Source of the DNA: Crotalaria pallida
Lineage: Eukaryota; Streptophyta; Magnoliopsida; Fabales; Fabaceae
DNA: 64,000 nt
Assembly (NCBI GenBank): GCA_037953625.1
Contig: CM075655.1
Span: forward strand, 26,802,001-26,866,000
Direction of reading: 5' to 3'
The notes beneath the pieces are model-generated. The model had not been told where the DNA came from. It did not search any database and was given only the letters and a program-made list of their open reading frames with translations. The position numbers and the translations under genes are program-made. Positions 8,620-20,625 of the stretch are shown in pieces (within the stretch, counting starts at the first letter, position 1; each line of letters begins with the position of its first letter).

Positions 8620-11600
8620 GTCTTCATGAAAGATCTTAAAGTTTTTAAACACAAATCTTAAAGATCTAAAAAGTTTTGAAATTTTTGTAAAGTTTAAAGT
8701 ATATCTCTTTGCATGTTAATTTCTCAAAGTTTGAAGGAACTTGTAAACGTCTAATTAACGGATTCCTAACTCGTTTAAAGTTTTTCATAAGAGATCCTAA
8801 AGCTTTTTCAAACTAAATCTTCTAAATATAAAGGTTTGGTGAGATTTTTGTGAAAAATGAAGTGGATCTCTTTGCATGATCCATTTCCTCCCTTAACCGT
8901 GATTTAAATATGTGTTTGAGGTTTATTTGAAAAATAAAATTAATAACCTAAATTTGCTTAATAACAATGTTGAGATCTTTGGTGTTGCATGTTGGTTGAT
9001 GTTGATCTTGGTGCTTTCCTAATTTGATCTAAGTCTTTGCATGTTAGCTTTATGCCTTTACAAGTTGATTTGAGTTGTTGAAGTGTTTTGGTTTGATTTG
9101 ATATGATGAAGCTTTGAATTTCACTTTGACCTTTGAAAAATGTCTCGATCCTTGCTTCAATCTTTGAAAAATTTTGCTATAAAGCCATACATGTTGTTTT
9201 GAATCACAAAGACTTAATTTTCTTCAACATTCATCACGGTTTTGACTTCTTCTTACTCAAAATGATTGTCATCTTTAATTTGTGTTACTATACTTGATTG
9301 CATGACTTGATTTTCAAGATCTAGGTGCGTGCATGCGGTTTTTGAGAAAAGAGATTCTATTTTTCTTAATGATCCTCATAGTTTTATAAAGAAGACAAGG
9401 AAACAAGTTCTTGAAAATTGATCTTTGCATTGATCCATGTTCTATGTGCATGCATGATGAATATTTGAAAATAAAACCTTGTTGTATCATGATGATATTC
9501 GGCCTACTCATGCTAGCTATATTAGGATTCCTTTTCCATGAAATGACTTAAAAGAAATGAGTATATTTTAACGAATTGTGTTAGAATAAATTGCTTGAAA
9601 TTGTGTGGTGAACATTTATTTTCTAATCAGCCCTTTAATTAGAATTAAAGGAAGTAAATAAAAAAATTAAATTAATCTTGTAAGAGTGTTGTGCTTAAAT
9701 GAATGTGTGTGAGTGTGTGCTTATGTGCATTCGGTTATGAGCTAAAAGAAGAATAAATAATTTTGTGCATGAAAAAGAAAATGGAATTTGAATGCCTAAA
9801 GTGAACCTAGTTGATTCATGAGATTTAAATTATAATGTTTGACTTGCTTCCTTTGATTGCATTCGGTTTCATAGTCTAAATAAGTTTAGAGAGTTTAATT
9901 GCATGTGCATGATGATTTTTGAGAAGGATATAAATTATTTAAAGTAAGGAAAATAAGTATTGATGTGTTTAGCTTGAAACTTGATTTATGAATATTTGCA
10001 TGCCTAAGTATTTTGTGTTGTATAAGTGCCTTGATGTTGATTTAATTGGTCATATACTTGTTGAAGTGTTGCTTGTTGTTTACGTGTTAATGGATGTTTG
10101 AAAAATGTTTGAACGTGTGATTGGTTTTGAAATAAATTGGTTTTAAGAAAATTTCATTGTGTTTTATTTGAAATTTTTAAATTATGTTTATGGCTGTCCA
10201 AAGTTGTTTTGTGATGAAGACTTGAGTTTTAAAAGGTTAATTTAAATAAAGGAGTTGTTTTAAACGAAAAAGTGTTTTTACGATGTTCTCGGGGTTTTAT
10301 CTAAATGATTTTTATAAAATAACTCTTTGCTGTCCAGAAATTATTTGGAAATGCTTCTTGTGTTTAAAAATGTTTTCATGTAATTTAAAGTGTGGTTTTC
10401 AAGTGATATTTGATTTAAGAAAAACCCGGATTGAGAACGGGGCATTTTCGGTGTTTTCGAACGTAATTGAGGTGCTGTCCAAAATGGACCAGCAACCACA
10501 TAAATTAATTTAAATCATTTTATGAAATGTTTTCAAATGGTTTTAAAAGATTTACAATACTAGAAAGAATGAGAGTTGTTCCGATAAAACAATGGTGTTT
10601 TAAGTTTTTCGATAAAGAACGAAAGGTATCACGAACTAAGAAAAGATTTTCTTAACACACGTTAGTATTGTAAGTGTGTTTTATTTAATACGAGGAATGA
10701 GAAGTGTTTAGGTTATGGAAAATATTTTCTTAATATCAGTTAATAACGTAAGCGTATTTCATTTAGTACGAGGAATTTGAAAAGCGAGGGATTGGGGAAG
10801 TCAGTAGCACAGAGGATCCGAGGTGACGGTACGCAATAAATAGCTGGACCTCAGGTGAGAGAGAAGCTTTCCTAAGACACCGTGGTAGTTAGGTGATATA
10901 TTAGGACGTTCCGTATCATCTCAAAGATCGGAACTAAGTGGTTCGGAGTCAGTAGTATAAGTGGCAATTGTTTGTGTGGTGTGGCCACTTATACGAAGGT
11001 GACAAAGGCCACATTGTTGTTGTGTGATGAGTGTGTGATTGATATCATGCTTTTATGCCTTTATTTCATTATGCTTGATGATATTTATCGCTATTAAATT
11101 AAATGAGTAATACGCTGATGGATACGTCCTGATTGAGAAATGAAAATGAAAGGAATAAGTTGAGAAAGTAAGGAAATTGAAAGTAAAGACACAATGAGAA
11201 AGGGATAATGATGAAAGATATGAGAGAGAATAGAAAGAGATAAAGAATTGAGACTGGGGAAAGAATGAATGATAATGTTGAGAACGAGCCAGAGCTGGGG
11301 AGAGTGATGTTGATATGAGATGTGGTTTGAGTGAATCTTTCCGAAAGAATCTTTTTGAAAAAGTTTTGTGAAATAATCTTTTTGAAAAGTTTTGTGAAAA
11401 TATATTTTTGAGAAAATTTTTTGGGAAACAATCCTTTGATGAAATTTTTGAAAGGAGATTTTGAGAAGATGTAAAACTAGATTTTTGAGAAAATTTACAA
11501 GAGGGAACCTCATGAAATAGTTTATGAAAGAATATTTTGTGAAAGTTTATGAAAGGGGTGTTTTGAGATAGTTTTTGAAAAGATTGTTTTGAGAAAAGAT

Positions 11601-11980
11601 TTTGAAATGAGATGATTGCGAGAAATGGAGAATGTTGAGAAAGTTTGAGAAAAGAGATTTGAGATTGAAATGTGATCCCAGCTCTGTTCTATGTGAGGAT
11701 TGATGAGGGAAAGATTGTGCCAAGTTAGTGGTCGGGACTCATTGAAGGGTTGCACGAAGGATGGGCCGACCTTAGGATAACTAAAAGATTAAAAGACTTT
11801 AAAAGACATGCGCGATGAGGTATGAGAGTGCGAAGTAGTGGAGAGGAAGAAACCATAAGTATCTGCGGATACTTAGGAGGAGATTGCATTAGGGGAGGAC
11901 GATGACGGTGAAACGTCAAGAAGTCTAGAGTATGTTTCTAGGCAGAACAAACTCCACATGTGGCGTACTAACGTGGTAGG
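8620..11980 (+). repeat. X 5' LTR, middle segment
   Basis: This segment is near-identical to 26966-30578 and ends at GTAGG, the S1 target duplication. It lacks about 252 bp found in the 3' LTR copy (around 29680-29935). The donor-like block CAGGTGAGAGAGAAG lies at 10852. The rest is AT-rich and I see no convincing ORF in it. Confidence 0.93.
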
Positions 11981-12368
11981 TGTAACACCCCGATTTGGCA
12001 ACTTGAAACCATAATTATTTTAGGTGAAAATCAGGGCCATTTTTTTTTATAACTTGTGAGTGAGTAGCATGATTATGAGAACCGGACAATTTTCCCCAAA
12101 ACTCTCTTCAAAATGAAACCGCGTTCTCACACATCATGCTAAGTTTCAAGTTCCAAACCGAAGTGTCACATGACACCACACTTCGCAACTTGAATCTTGT
12201 CACTCAAATTGTCAATGTTCAAAAATCAGAGTTAGTGGTGCCCAACTTGAAATAACATTAATTAACATAGTTCGGGGAATTACATCATGGTACTCCAGAT
12301 CTTTAGCTTTTGGGCAAATACAAGAAACTTAATACTTCAAGATAAGAAAGGAACTACCAACGAATCTC

Positions 12369-12794
12369 CTAAGCTGAAGACGGTGAATCCGCGGGAGGTG
12401 CCTCACTAGGGTCGATGTCGATCACGTCTGCATCTGGAAATTCCTCGTCAGGGTCCTCCTCGGGGTCTTCCTCAGGTTCACTCTCCTCCATGGCCTCAAA
12501 TGCATCATCTGATAATTCATTCAAGGCTTCATCCAGTTCCTCTAGTTCCTCCGCCTCAGGGTCGATACATGCTGGCAAAGGCATTGGATACCCACCATGG
12601 TAGTCCGCCGGTCCACCAACCTGTAGATCCGAAAGCACAAATCGGCACATGCGAGAATCGGGTTCAGTCCCTCTAAGGGTATGGTCAGGGTCAAAGATAC
12701 GAACTTCAGATACTCCGCGCCATTCCCAACCACGGCGATTCACTTCCCATCTTCCTTCGTCACGGATATCGAATGTGAACTTAACTGGATCCAT
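12369..12794 (-). CDS. LTR-embedded ORF in S1, 141 aa, acidic tail, function unknown
   Basis: I do not recognise this protein. Residues 1-60 carry MDPVKFTFDIRD, then GRWEV..RGWEWRG..EV.I.DPDHTLRG. The rest is strongly acidic (EELEELDEALNELSDD and later EPEEDPEEDPDEEF). The same N-terminal pattern occurs in the S4 ORF (GHGWKAIPRGWIWTG...V.DPEHKLSG) and more weakly in the E1 LTR ORF. H's ORF (32673-32912) begins in a similar way and also ends acidic. It lies in element sense shortly after a conserved block (ILPTVIPH when translated in another frame). A conserved leader-encoded protein or a captured gene remnant are both possible. Confidence 0.5.
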   Translation of the reverse strand: MDPVKFTFDIRDEGRWEVNRRGWEWRGVSEVRIFDPDHTLRGTEPDSRMCRFVLSDLQVGGPADYHGGYPMPLPACIDPEAEELEELDEALNELSDDAFEAMEESEPEEDPEEDPDEEFPDADVIDIDPSEAPPADSPSSA

Positions 12795-13097
12795 GAACTA
12801 AGGGACACGAACATAGAAACGGACACATATGCAGAACAGAAGAATTTGAGAGAGTAAGTATTCCCAGACATGTGATGCCAACAGTGTGGAATTACAGTAG
12901 GTAAAATAAGATAGACAAACCATACAAATAGACGACACATAAATATAATCACATAAACAGTTGGGGATTTCTTTCTTCATGCTACAACCATTCTTTCCTT
13001 ACTACCTTATGCATATTCACTTCACATTCCATGAACTGCTTCTGTTGCGCAACTCTGATTCCACCACCATATTTTTGTGCAAGGATTATTAATTATA

Positions 13098-13362
13098 TAT
13101 GTCAGATTAGTCCTTGACTTTTTAAGCGTAGGTCAAGTTAGTCCCTGACTTTATCGAAATAGCAATTTAGTCCCTGAGATAGAAGAACGTCGATCAAGTT
13201 AGTCCCTGCCGTCATTATCTCAGGGATGTATTTTCTTTAAAATGGGATAAAGATAGGGACGTATGTGAATTAAAATGAAATCTCAGGGACTAAATTGCTA
13301 TTTTGATAAAGTCAGGGACTAACTTGACCGATGCTTACAAAGTCAGGGACTAATCTGACATA
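13098..13362. mobile_element. Foldback MITE (265 bp), possibly Mutator-like
   Basis: The two ends are inverted copies over roughly 90-100 bp: TATGTCAGATTAGTCC at the left and GGACTAATCTGACATA at the right, with several AGTCCCTGACTTT repeats inside. Flanks TTAATTATA (13089-13097) and TTACTCATA (13363-13371) match at 7 of 9 bases, which would fit a degraded 9-bp Mutator-type duplication. It encodes no protein. The superfamily assignment is tentative. Confidence 0.75.
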
Positions 13363-13372
13363 TTACTCATAC

Positions 13373-13392
13373 ATATATATATATATATATAT
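13373..13392. repeat. AT dinucleotide microsatellite
   Basis: A run of AT units lies directly right of the MITE in S1. Confidence 0.9.
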
Positions 13393-16300
13393 AATCTCTT
13401 CTTTTTTAATTAAGTTTTATGAATTCAAGTCCATCAATGATGCAGGGGTTTTAAATCATCATTGAGGAAAACGCTTTCAAGTTAGCACTCACGTCTACAT
13501 CTCCTCGGTCATCCACCCAACCTAGTCGGAAGCAAACAGGAGTACAAGACCTTTACCGTGCGGGCACGACAGCTGTCACACACAAATGGTCCCAGACCAG
13601 GAGGACTCAGCCTCAATAATATCAATTCATAATCATGGCTCACTGCCTCGCAGTGGCAAACAAGATGCCCCACTCCAGTCCCTCTCACTGTTCTCGATTT
13701 GCAATCTAGGGGGCGACAGTACTAATTCTAGTTTGCAAAGCAGAACATGCCACGGCATTGGACCCAGTCCCCACCACGTTAGTGCGCCACTTGTGGGATT
13801 GTTCTTCCTAGAATAGTACTCTAGACTTCTTGACGTATCACCGTCATTGTCCTCCCCTAATGCAATCTCCTCCTAAGTATCCGCATATACCTATGGTTCC
13901 TCCCTCTCCACTACTTCACGTTAACTCTCATAACTCACCGCGTTAGTACATGTCTTTTAAAAGTCTTTTAATTAAGGGCTTAACCTATTGGTCGGCTCAT
14001 CCTTCGTACATCCCTTCAATGAGTCCCGACCTCTAATGCTCTCAAGACATCTCTTGTCTCAACATCGCACAGAGCTGGGTTTTCCTTGACAGCCAAACTT
14101 CTCAACTCATCATCCATCATCAAACTTTTGTTTCTTTCTCATCTTGAAAATATCTTTCCAAAAATAAGGTTTCACAAAATCTTCCCCAAGATAATGTTCT
14201 CATCAACTTTCTCAAAAACTAATGTTTCACCAATTCTTTTCACAAATAAGACTTCTCAAATACCTCCCCAAAATAAAGTTTCACATATCCTTTCCAACAA
14301 TAATGTTTCCGAAAGAAATAAGGTTTAAAAAAAATAAAGATTCCAAAAATAAGGTTTATAAACTCTTTTCAAAAATGATGTTTTCATAAATAGTTTTCAA
14401 ACATAAGGTTTCACAAATTCTTTCTCCAAACCTTTCTCAAAAGATCCTTTCGAAAATTGATTTTCCAAAATCCTTTCATAAATCTCTTTTTAAAAACTAA
14501 CATTTTTGCTGAGCGCTAGTGGAGGAGCAAGCTCAACTCAACACTAGTCCCCAGACTTAAAACCAAAACAAAAGTCCATCTCCGATCAACTCCATTCTGT
14601 TTCCACAATCTCATCTCCTTTCACCCATGTCTCAACCTCAGAAAGCATCCATATCAACAATGTTGCCCAAGCTCTGGCTCAACTCATCGCTTTCATCATT
14701 TATTCTTTTCCAATAACATCTTACATCTTTCCTCACTCGTCTCTTATCTCTTATATCTTTGATTATTATTATTGTCATTATTCACAGCGTTGCCATGTTC
14801 CACATTCAACTAATCATAAGCAATAGATAAATAGGCAAATACTAACACTCAGACATAAATAAATTAATTACTTACTCATACTGACTCAAGACACTAAGTT
14901 TCGACTTTTGAGATGGTTGAAACACTTAATATGTTACCTAAAGACCACGGTGTTTGGGGGAAACTTCTCTCTCACCTCGATGGTCGACAACACTCACGAT
15001 ACGCTCCTTGTTTCCCAACGCGACGCTTGTAACTGCTCCCCGATCGTTACTAGAACTCAAATAATTCTTTCTCATTAAAAATTGTTCTTATAAAATTATT
15101 TAGAAAATAAGACATTATTATCAAACTCTTATTTGAGAATCACTTTGATTTTAATTCACGGTTAGATAAAAACTTTTGTTTGAAAACATCAATAATTTCT
15201 TGGCTCTTTAAAAAAAATGGTCACATTTATCTTAAGGTTTTCTTATAAAAATCATTTGTTAATTCGAAACCATGAACTTCATAAATCAATGGAAGAATCT
15301 TTTCAAAACAATACTTTTCAATTAATCAAATCATTTGGTTCATTTTATTTTCCTCAAAACCGAATTAAATCAAAAAGGAGTAACACCAAGAATTTAATCA
15401 AAAACCTTTTTGAACTTATTGAACACTTAACTCATTCAAACACACAAGTAAATATAAAATCACAAACCATTCATCATTCATGCATATAAGACAAAAATCA
15501 AACACATGCACCTAATTTCTATGCATGGCCGAATCCTATACTACATGAGACAAAGTTTGTATTCAACTCTAATGATTACTAACATATGCATATATGACAA
15601 TTATGTTATCCTACTTGTAAACATCCTAAATAATTAAAGAAAAGAACACACTTAATTAAAATCATGTTAATCATCATACAAACCAACACACAAGGATAAA
15701 TCAATTTAATTCCTTTATTTTCATACCATGGCCGAATAGAACATAAGGAAAAACATTCAACACAAACATTTATCAGATCCATTTCATTTATACTAGATTA
15801 CCTCAAACAATATAACATAAGAACATAAAAATAGTTTGAATGGAATTTATGCCAAAACAGAATGAAATTCAAGGAAAAACACAATCATACACCAAATCAA
15901 TTCCATTTATTCAAGGCTAATTCAAATTATGTCACATAGGAAAATAAAATGGCTTAAGGTTTGTTCCTAAACCGAATGGGATCATGAAAAATTTACTTTA
16001 AAGTTTTAAATCAAAAGGTTTAAGTCCCATAGGTTTAGAAATCCCTAATCTTAACCATAAAACACTCATGCAAAATAAAACAAACTAACTTTAAACATTT
16101 ACACATGTAAAACCGTGAGCTTCTCAAGGAATTGGCAAACAAAATTTTAAATTTTCTAACACAATGAAATCAAGGATCATGTCAAAGTCTTTAACTTTTA
16201 AGAAAGAATTCATGCATGAGCCTAATATCTCTAGATGGGACAAATTTCAACATGCATGTAAAGGAAATGATGATCTAGCATGGTTTTCTAGACTTAACCG

Positions 16301-18074
16301 AATGATGACAAGCATAAAGGCAAGATATTACAAATTTCTTCTCACAAGCAAAGATCAAATTCAAGACCAAATCATGCAAAAATTCTTTTAAAACAACATT
16401 TTCTTTTATAAGGCTCCAACCGAATCATCATCACACACAACCCAAATATTGATTCCAATTCTTTTTATAAAAATTATTTTCAATGCTTTTTATCTTTATT
16501 TTCTTTTGGAAACCGTACATGCACCAAGGAAAAATCAAGATTTGCACTCTAAAACAACATTCAAACTCAAACCTCATGTTTTTTTTTTCAAAGATTGATC
16601 ATAGATCATGGCATGCCAAACAAGATCAAAGCAAAACATGAACATATACACAAATCCTAGGTGAAACCGTGAAGAGCAAGTTAGAAATTAAAGCATCCAA
16701 GCACAATCGTTCAAGATCAACTTATAAAAATGACATGCAAGGCAACAAAACTTCAAGATCACAAGAAAATAAAGACATGCATCACAAAAGAATTAAACTT
16801 GAACAAAAGTCCATATAAAGTCCTTTACAAACCAAAATCACTATACTAAACTATCTTAAATAACTACCTTAAACAAAATCCTAATCTTTAAGCTTCAAAT
16901 CCTCCTCTTCTCCTCCTAGGGTTGCCTCGGCCTCTTCCTCTCTAAGTTGATGGGTAGCTTTTCTCCTTGTTATTTGAAGGAAAATGTGATTGAGGAAGAA
17001 ATTGAGGGTGTTTCGGTTAAGGATCTTAGGTTTTGCACTCTTGTTCTCCTTCTCCTTCCTCACGGTCTCTCTCTCTTTTCTCTCTAAAGTCTCTAGAGTT
17101 GATGTGCTCTTGGACTAAGTGTTTGGGTGGAAGAAGAAAATGAGAAGAAGTTAGCCAACACTCACTCCTTCATACGGCTTTAAGGTAAAACAAAGGGGTT
17201 GGAAATTTCCTATCTTAGCCTCGGTTCAATGGCTTGGTTCAAGGGTAGTTTAGTCCACTCCAAATTTTGCATGGCAAGGGTCTTGTCAATGGTGAGGCAA
17301 GGTTGATGAAAGTCTTCCTTTGGCATCATGAGTCACCAACCTAGTCTTCTACTTGGCTTCTCATTTGAATTTCTAAATTTCTTAATGAGTAGAAACATGC
17401 ATCATATTTAGTTCCTCTTCTCTCACCCTCGGCCGAACATACTCACACACATGCACATTTCATTTCATTTCATGTCATCATCATGGAGTAATGCATGCAC
17501 TTAACACATGTGGTTCTATTTCATGTTATCATGCTAAACACATAGCATGAAATTATGATGCATATACTTAACACATACTTGATCATGCACATCACTCTTT
17601 TAGCATATCGTGTTTCCCACTCCAACATACGACACACACACACATGCATCATACACTCATTCACATAGTCCATGCATATATCCATTTAAATTTACTAATT
17701 AGGTTTCATTCATAATTCCTCACATAAACACATACATTCACCACTCAAAATATAATCCATAAGAAAACCAATAAACCGTATTAATTCACTATAGAATAAA
17801 CTTTACTTGATTTTACAAAAATCACATTTTCACATACACCAAAAATCTTTAAAAGAATGATTTATTTAAGACCTCAAATCATTTTGGTCAAAAGAAATTT
17901 CGTTTCATTAAGAAATAACAAAATCATAGCTTAGCTTTCATGAAATCAAACTTCAAAGAAAATCTCTTGCTAAAATTCTTTAACTGAAAGAAAAATCTTT
18001 CTTAAATTCTGAAAAATTTATTTTAAGTAAAACTTCATTGATTTATTTGAATCCAGAAAATGCGGGATGTTACA

Positions 18075-19335
18075 GTAGGGACTGGGTCTAATGCCGTGGC
18101 AAGTTCTGCGGGCCCACTAGAAACATACTGTCGCCCCCTAGATTGCAAATCTAGAACAGTGAGAGGGACTGGAGTAGGGCATCTTGTTTGCCACTGTGAG
18201 TTGAGACAGTGTGCCTTGATTATATGAATTGAATTGAATTGATATGATTTGAGGCTGAGTCCTCCTGGTCTGGGACCATTTGATGTGAGACAGCTGTCGT
18301 GCCCGCACGGTAAAGGTCCTGTACTCCTGTTTGCTTCCAACTAGGTTGGGTGGATGACCGAGGAGATGTAGACGTGAGTGATAGCCGAGAACGAAACGAA
18401 TTTCCCGACGATATCGAATAATTCCCAAAGTAAAGGAATGCTATGAATGGATAAGATTGGAAAGGAAGAAATTCTGAGTTGAGAAAGAAAGAATAATTAA
18501 GAGAAGTGAAATTAAATTTAGAAAGAAATTGAAGGATAATAATAAGGACAATAAGATTAATAATATTGATATTGAAATCATGCTTGATTGTTGTGTGCTT
18601 GTGTGTGGTATTGTTTGTTTGTATGGTCCTTCTATCTTGCCTATCGTAATCCCACACTGTCGACGATGCGTCGTTCTGATCGCTTACTCTCTCCTGTTCG
18701 TTGGCATATCGGTTCTGCTGGTATCTCAACGGGCAGATGGAGTATCGGATGGAAGTCATCGTACGAGGCTACAAGAACTACAAAGAGAGGATTCGGTATG
18801 AGGCTCGAGGGAACTCCACCACTCTCAATGGAGCAGAGCCGGAATATACTAGCAAGGAGGGAATCACAACAAGGAAGGCATCATCTTCGAGAGCAAAGAG
18901 AGGACGCAAAGAATAAGAAGGAACTTCACCCAATTGTTTTCAATAGGATAGTTTAAGGATAGTGTGGTTAGATTAGGTTGTGATTATTGTTGAGTCAAGG
19001 ATTACCGATGTCATGAGCCATTATGTAATTTAGCTAAGTTTTTAATCTGACTTGTGGAGCATATCTTTATGCAAAGTTAATTCATAAAAAGTTTTTGAAA
19101 ACTGTTAAGATAATTTTGGAACCAAGTTCTTTTATAAAAACAAAAGTTTTATGAAAATAGATTTTTGGTAACAACTCGGTTTTCGAAAGAGAGTATTAAA
19201 GAACATCAATGACTCTACATTAATGTTTTTCAAACACTTCAATATTGTTTTACAAAAAAAAAAATTGGCCTCAATTTTTGCCATTTTAATAAATAAAAGT
19301 TAATTATTCTGGTTTACGAAAATCGGGCTGTTACA
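18075..19335 (+). repeat. X 5' LTR, terminal segment
   Basis: It starts with the second GTAGG of the S1 duplication and ends GGGCTGTTACA at 19335, just before the PBS. It is a near copy of 30574-31835. It contains the GACAGCTGTCGTGCCCGCACGG block, the CCTATCGTAATCCCACAC.GTCGACG block and a small LTR ORF. Confidence 0.93.
18701..18916 (+). CDS. LTR-embedded small ORF in X 5' LTR, 71 aa, doubtful
   Basis: The frame includes CWYLNGQMEYRMEVIVRG, which aligns with YWYSNGQMKLRMEVGVRS in the S4 LTR ORF (about 35550). It then diverges and ends basic (SRAKRGRKE), lacking the tryptophans and the acidic tail. It probably starts at the second ATG (18737). This is a decayed or divergent member of the LTR-ORF set, and it is not known to be translated. 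Confidence 0.3.
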   Translation: MAYRFCWYLNGQMEYRMEVIVRGYKNYKERIRYEARGNSTTLNGAEPEYTSKEGITTRKASSSRAKRGRKE

Positions 19336-19338
19336 GAA

Positions 19339-19350
19339 TGGTATCAGAAC
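19339..19350 (+). other. X primer binding site, one mismatch to tRNA-iMet type
   Basis: It reads TGGTATCAGAAC, three bases after the LTR end. Intact elements have TGGTATCAGAGC, so one G-to-A change is present; CAATGG downstream is shared with T (57113). Confidence 0.85.
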
Positions 19351-20588
19351 AATGGTAATCCTTAGTGGCCTTAAGCATGGGCTTACATGCTTTGTTTGTG
19401 TGACTCTGTGAGTTTGCTAGTATAAGACTAGGAGCATAAGTTTAGGTTCTCATATTTTTAGGATGTGAGACTTTGTTTGTAGTTTAATGTTGGTCGAGTT
19501 AGTCTAAGGAACCTGCTCATCCTGTAGTTTGAAGAAACGTAGACTAAAAGTAGACAATGAATAGATTCTAAGACTGAGACCCTTGCCCTTTGATGTTTCA
19601 ATAGTATTCGTAGGACTTAAGCTTGTTAACCTTAGCATCCCTTTATACAAGGATAGCTATTACCCTTAGGAATGTAGTTGTTATCTCTGAATCCTCATGT
19701 TTGTTGAATTGCTTCAACCAAACAGTTAGTATTGTTAGAATTTAAACCTTTTCTTCATGAGTCTTACCTATCTACGTGTAGCCTTACCAATCCTATCTAG
19801 GACTCTTCAAGTTCAAACTGTGGAATTAGAAGTGCCATGGTTACCCAGATAATTTAGGCTTGAACGACTAAGGAAGGATAAATGGTTTAAATTAAGCGAG
19901 GATATAAGATCATAGTGGATTTAGTTATAAGATTGATCAAAGTTGGGGAGTCACAGGGAAGAAAAGAGGTGTATGTTACCCGTTACTAGAGGCAATCCTG
20001 AGGAAAGTTTGAAGATTAGAATTGCCACACACCCTAATCTGGGGTTTAGATGGTGAAGGTGATAGGTTTGATTAATATTTAGGATGAACCTAAGAAGAAG
20101 AGTGAGGTTGTTTGAGGAAGTAAGTAAGCCTAAGTAGTGATAGAATCTCTTTAAGCTAGAGAAAGACGAAGACCCTAGAGTTAAAAGGAGAACTAAAAAG
20201 AGGAGTGACTATTGTGGGTTAGTCAGAACCTAAATTGTAGAAAATAGTAAATATTTGATGATTTCTAGGTAAAATCCCATGCTTTTGGAGATGTTTGAAA
20301 ATTGTTTGCTTGATTTTCCCTAAGTCCGTACCTACGGACGGACTCTATATGACGACGATCAGCTAAGGGAGAGACGTCTTCTTCGGTTAGTCCGATGGAC
20401 TTAACCCGATCCAGCACGCAAGCGGTTGTGCGAGTGTGACTTCTTCGTCCGAAAGCAACAAACAAGAAGCATGGCAAGGTGAATCGGACCAGCAAAGGGG
20501 AGTACTACCCAGAAGCAGGAAAGAAAGTGTTAATATGTGCATTACAATAACGTGAGAATTTTATGCCCTGCTGCCCAATCCACAACGT

Positions 20589-20625
20589 ATTTCTCGGGGA
20601 CGAGAAATCTTTAAGTTGGGGAGAA
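20589..20625 (+). other. X stem-loop and polypurine tract
   Basis: ATTTCTCG-GGGA-CGAGAAAT (20589-20608) forms an 8-bp stem. It is followed by AAGTTGGGGAGAA (20613-20625) directly before the 3' LTR. Both match the positions of the E1 and T signals. Confidence 0.8.

Larger units (their letters stand above)
11981..18074 (-). mobile_element. S1: solo LTR (about 6.1 kb) inserted in X, TSD GTAGG
   Basis: S1 starts TG at 11981, ends CA at 18074, and has GTAGG at 11976-11980 and again at 18075-18079. In element sense it starts TGTAACATCCCGC and ends CCAAATCGGGGTGTTACA. No PBS, polypurine tract or gag-pol is present, and the conserved X-type blocks occur once each in reverse orientation (for example 13495-13700 and 14961-14980), so it is one LTR and not a whole element. 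It carries an LTR ORF (12369-12794) and a MITE (13098-13362). Confidence 0.9.
19336..20625 (+). mobile_element. X internal region (1.29 kb), no gag or pol
   Basis: It lies between the LTR end (19335) and the 3' LTR start (20626). The PBS is at its left, and the stem-loop and polypurine tract at its right. I see no Gag, zinc knuckle, protease, RT or integrase motif in any frame. The open frames are short and unlike known proteins. The last 40 bases resemble the pol 3' end region of T, which suggests an internal deletion derivative. Confidence 0.85.

Noticed and set aside
11094..11755. Minus-strand ORFs of 77-139 codons rich in Phe/Ser/Lys in X LTR (also 29447-30353)
   Set aside because: They lie antisense to X in a GAAAAG/TTTTGA-rich tract, differ between the two LTR copies and show no domain.
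12000..18074. Full-length element between 11981 and 18074
   Set aside because: The conserved LTR blocks occur once and there is no PBS, polypurine tract or pol; the 5-bp duplication flanks a single LTR.
18220..18759. 179-codon minus-strand ORF repeated at 30719-31258
   Set aside because: Antisense to X; its two copies are identical only because the LTRs are. It overlaps the conserved LTR blocks in the wrong direction and has no domain.
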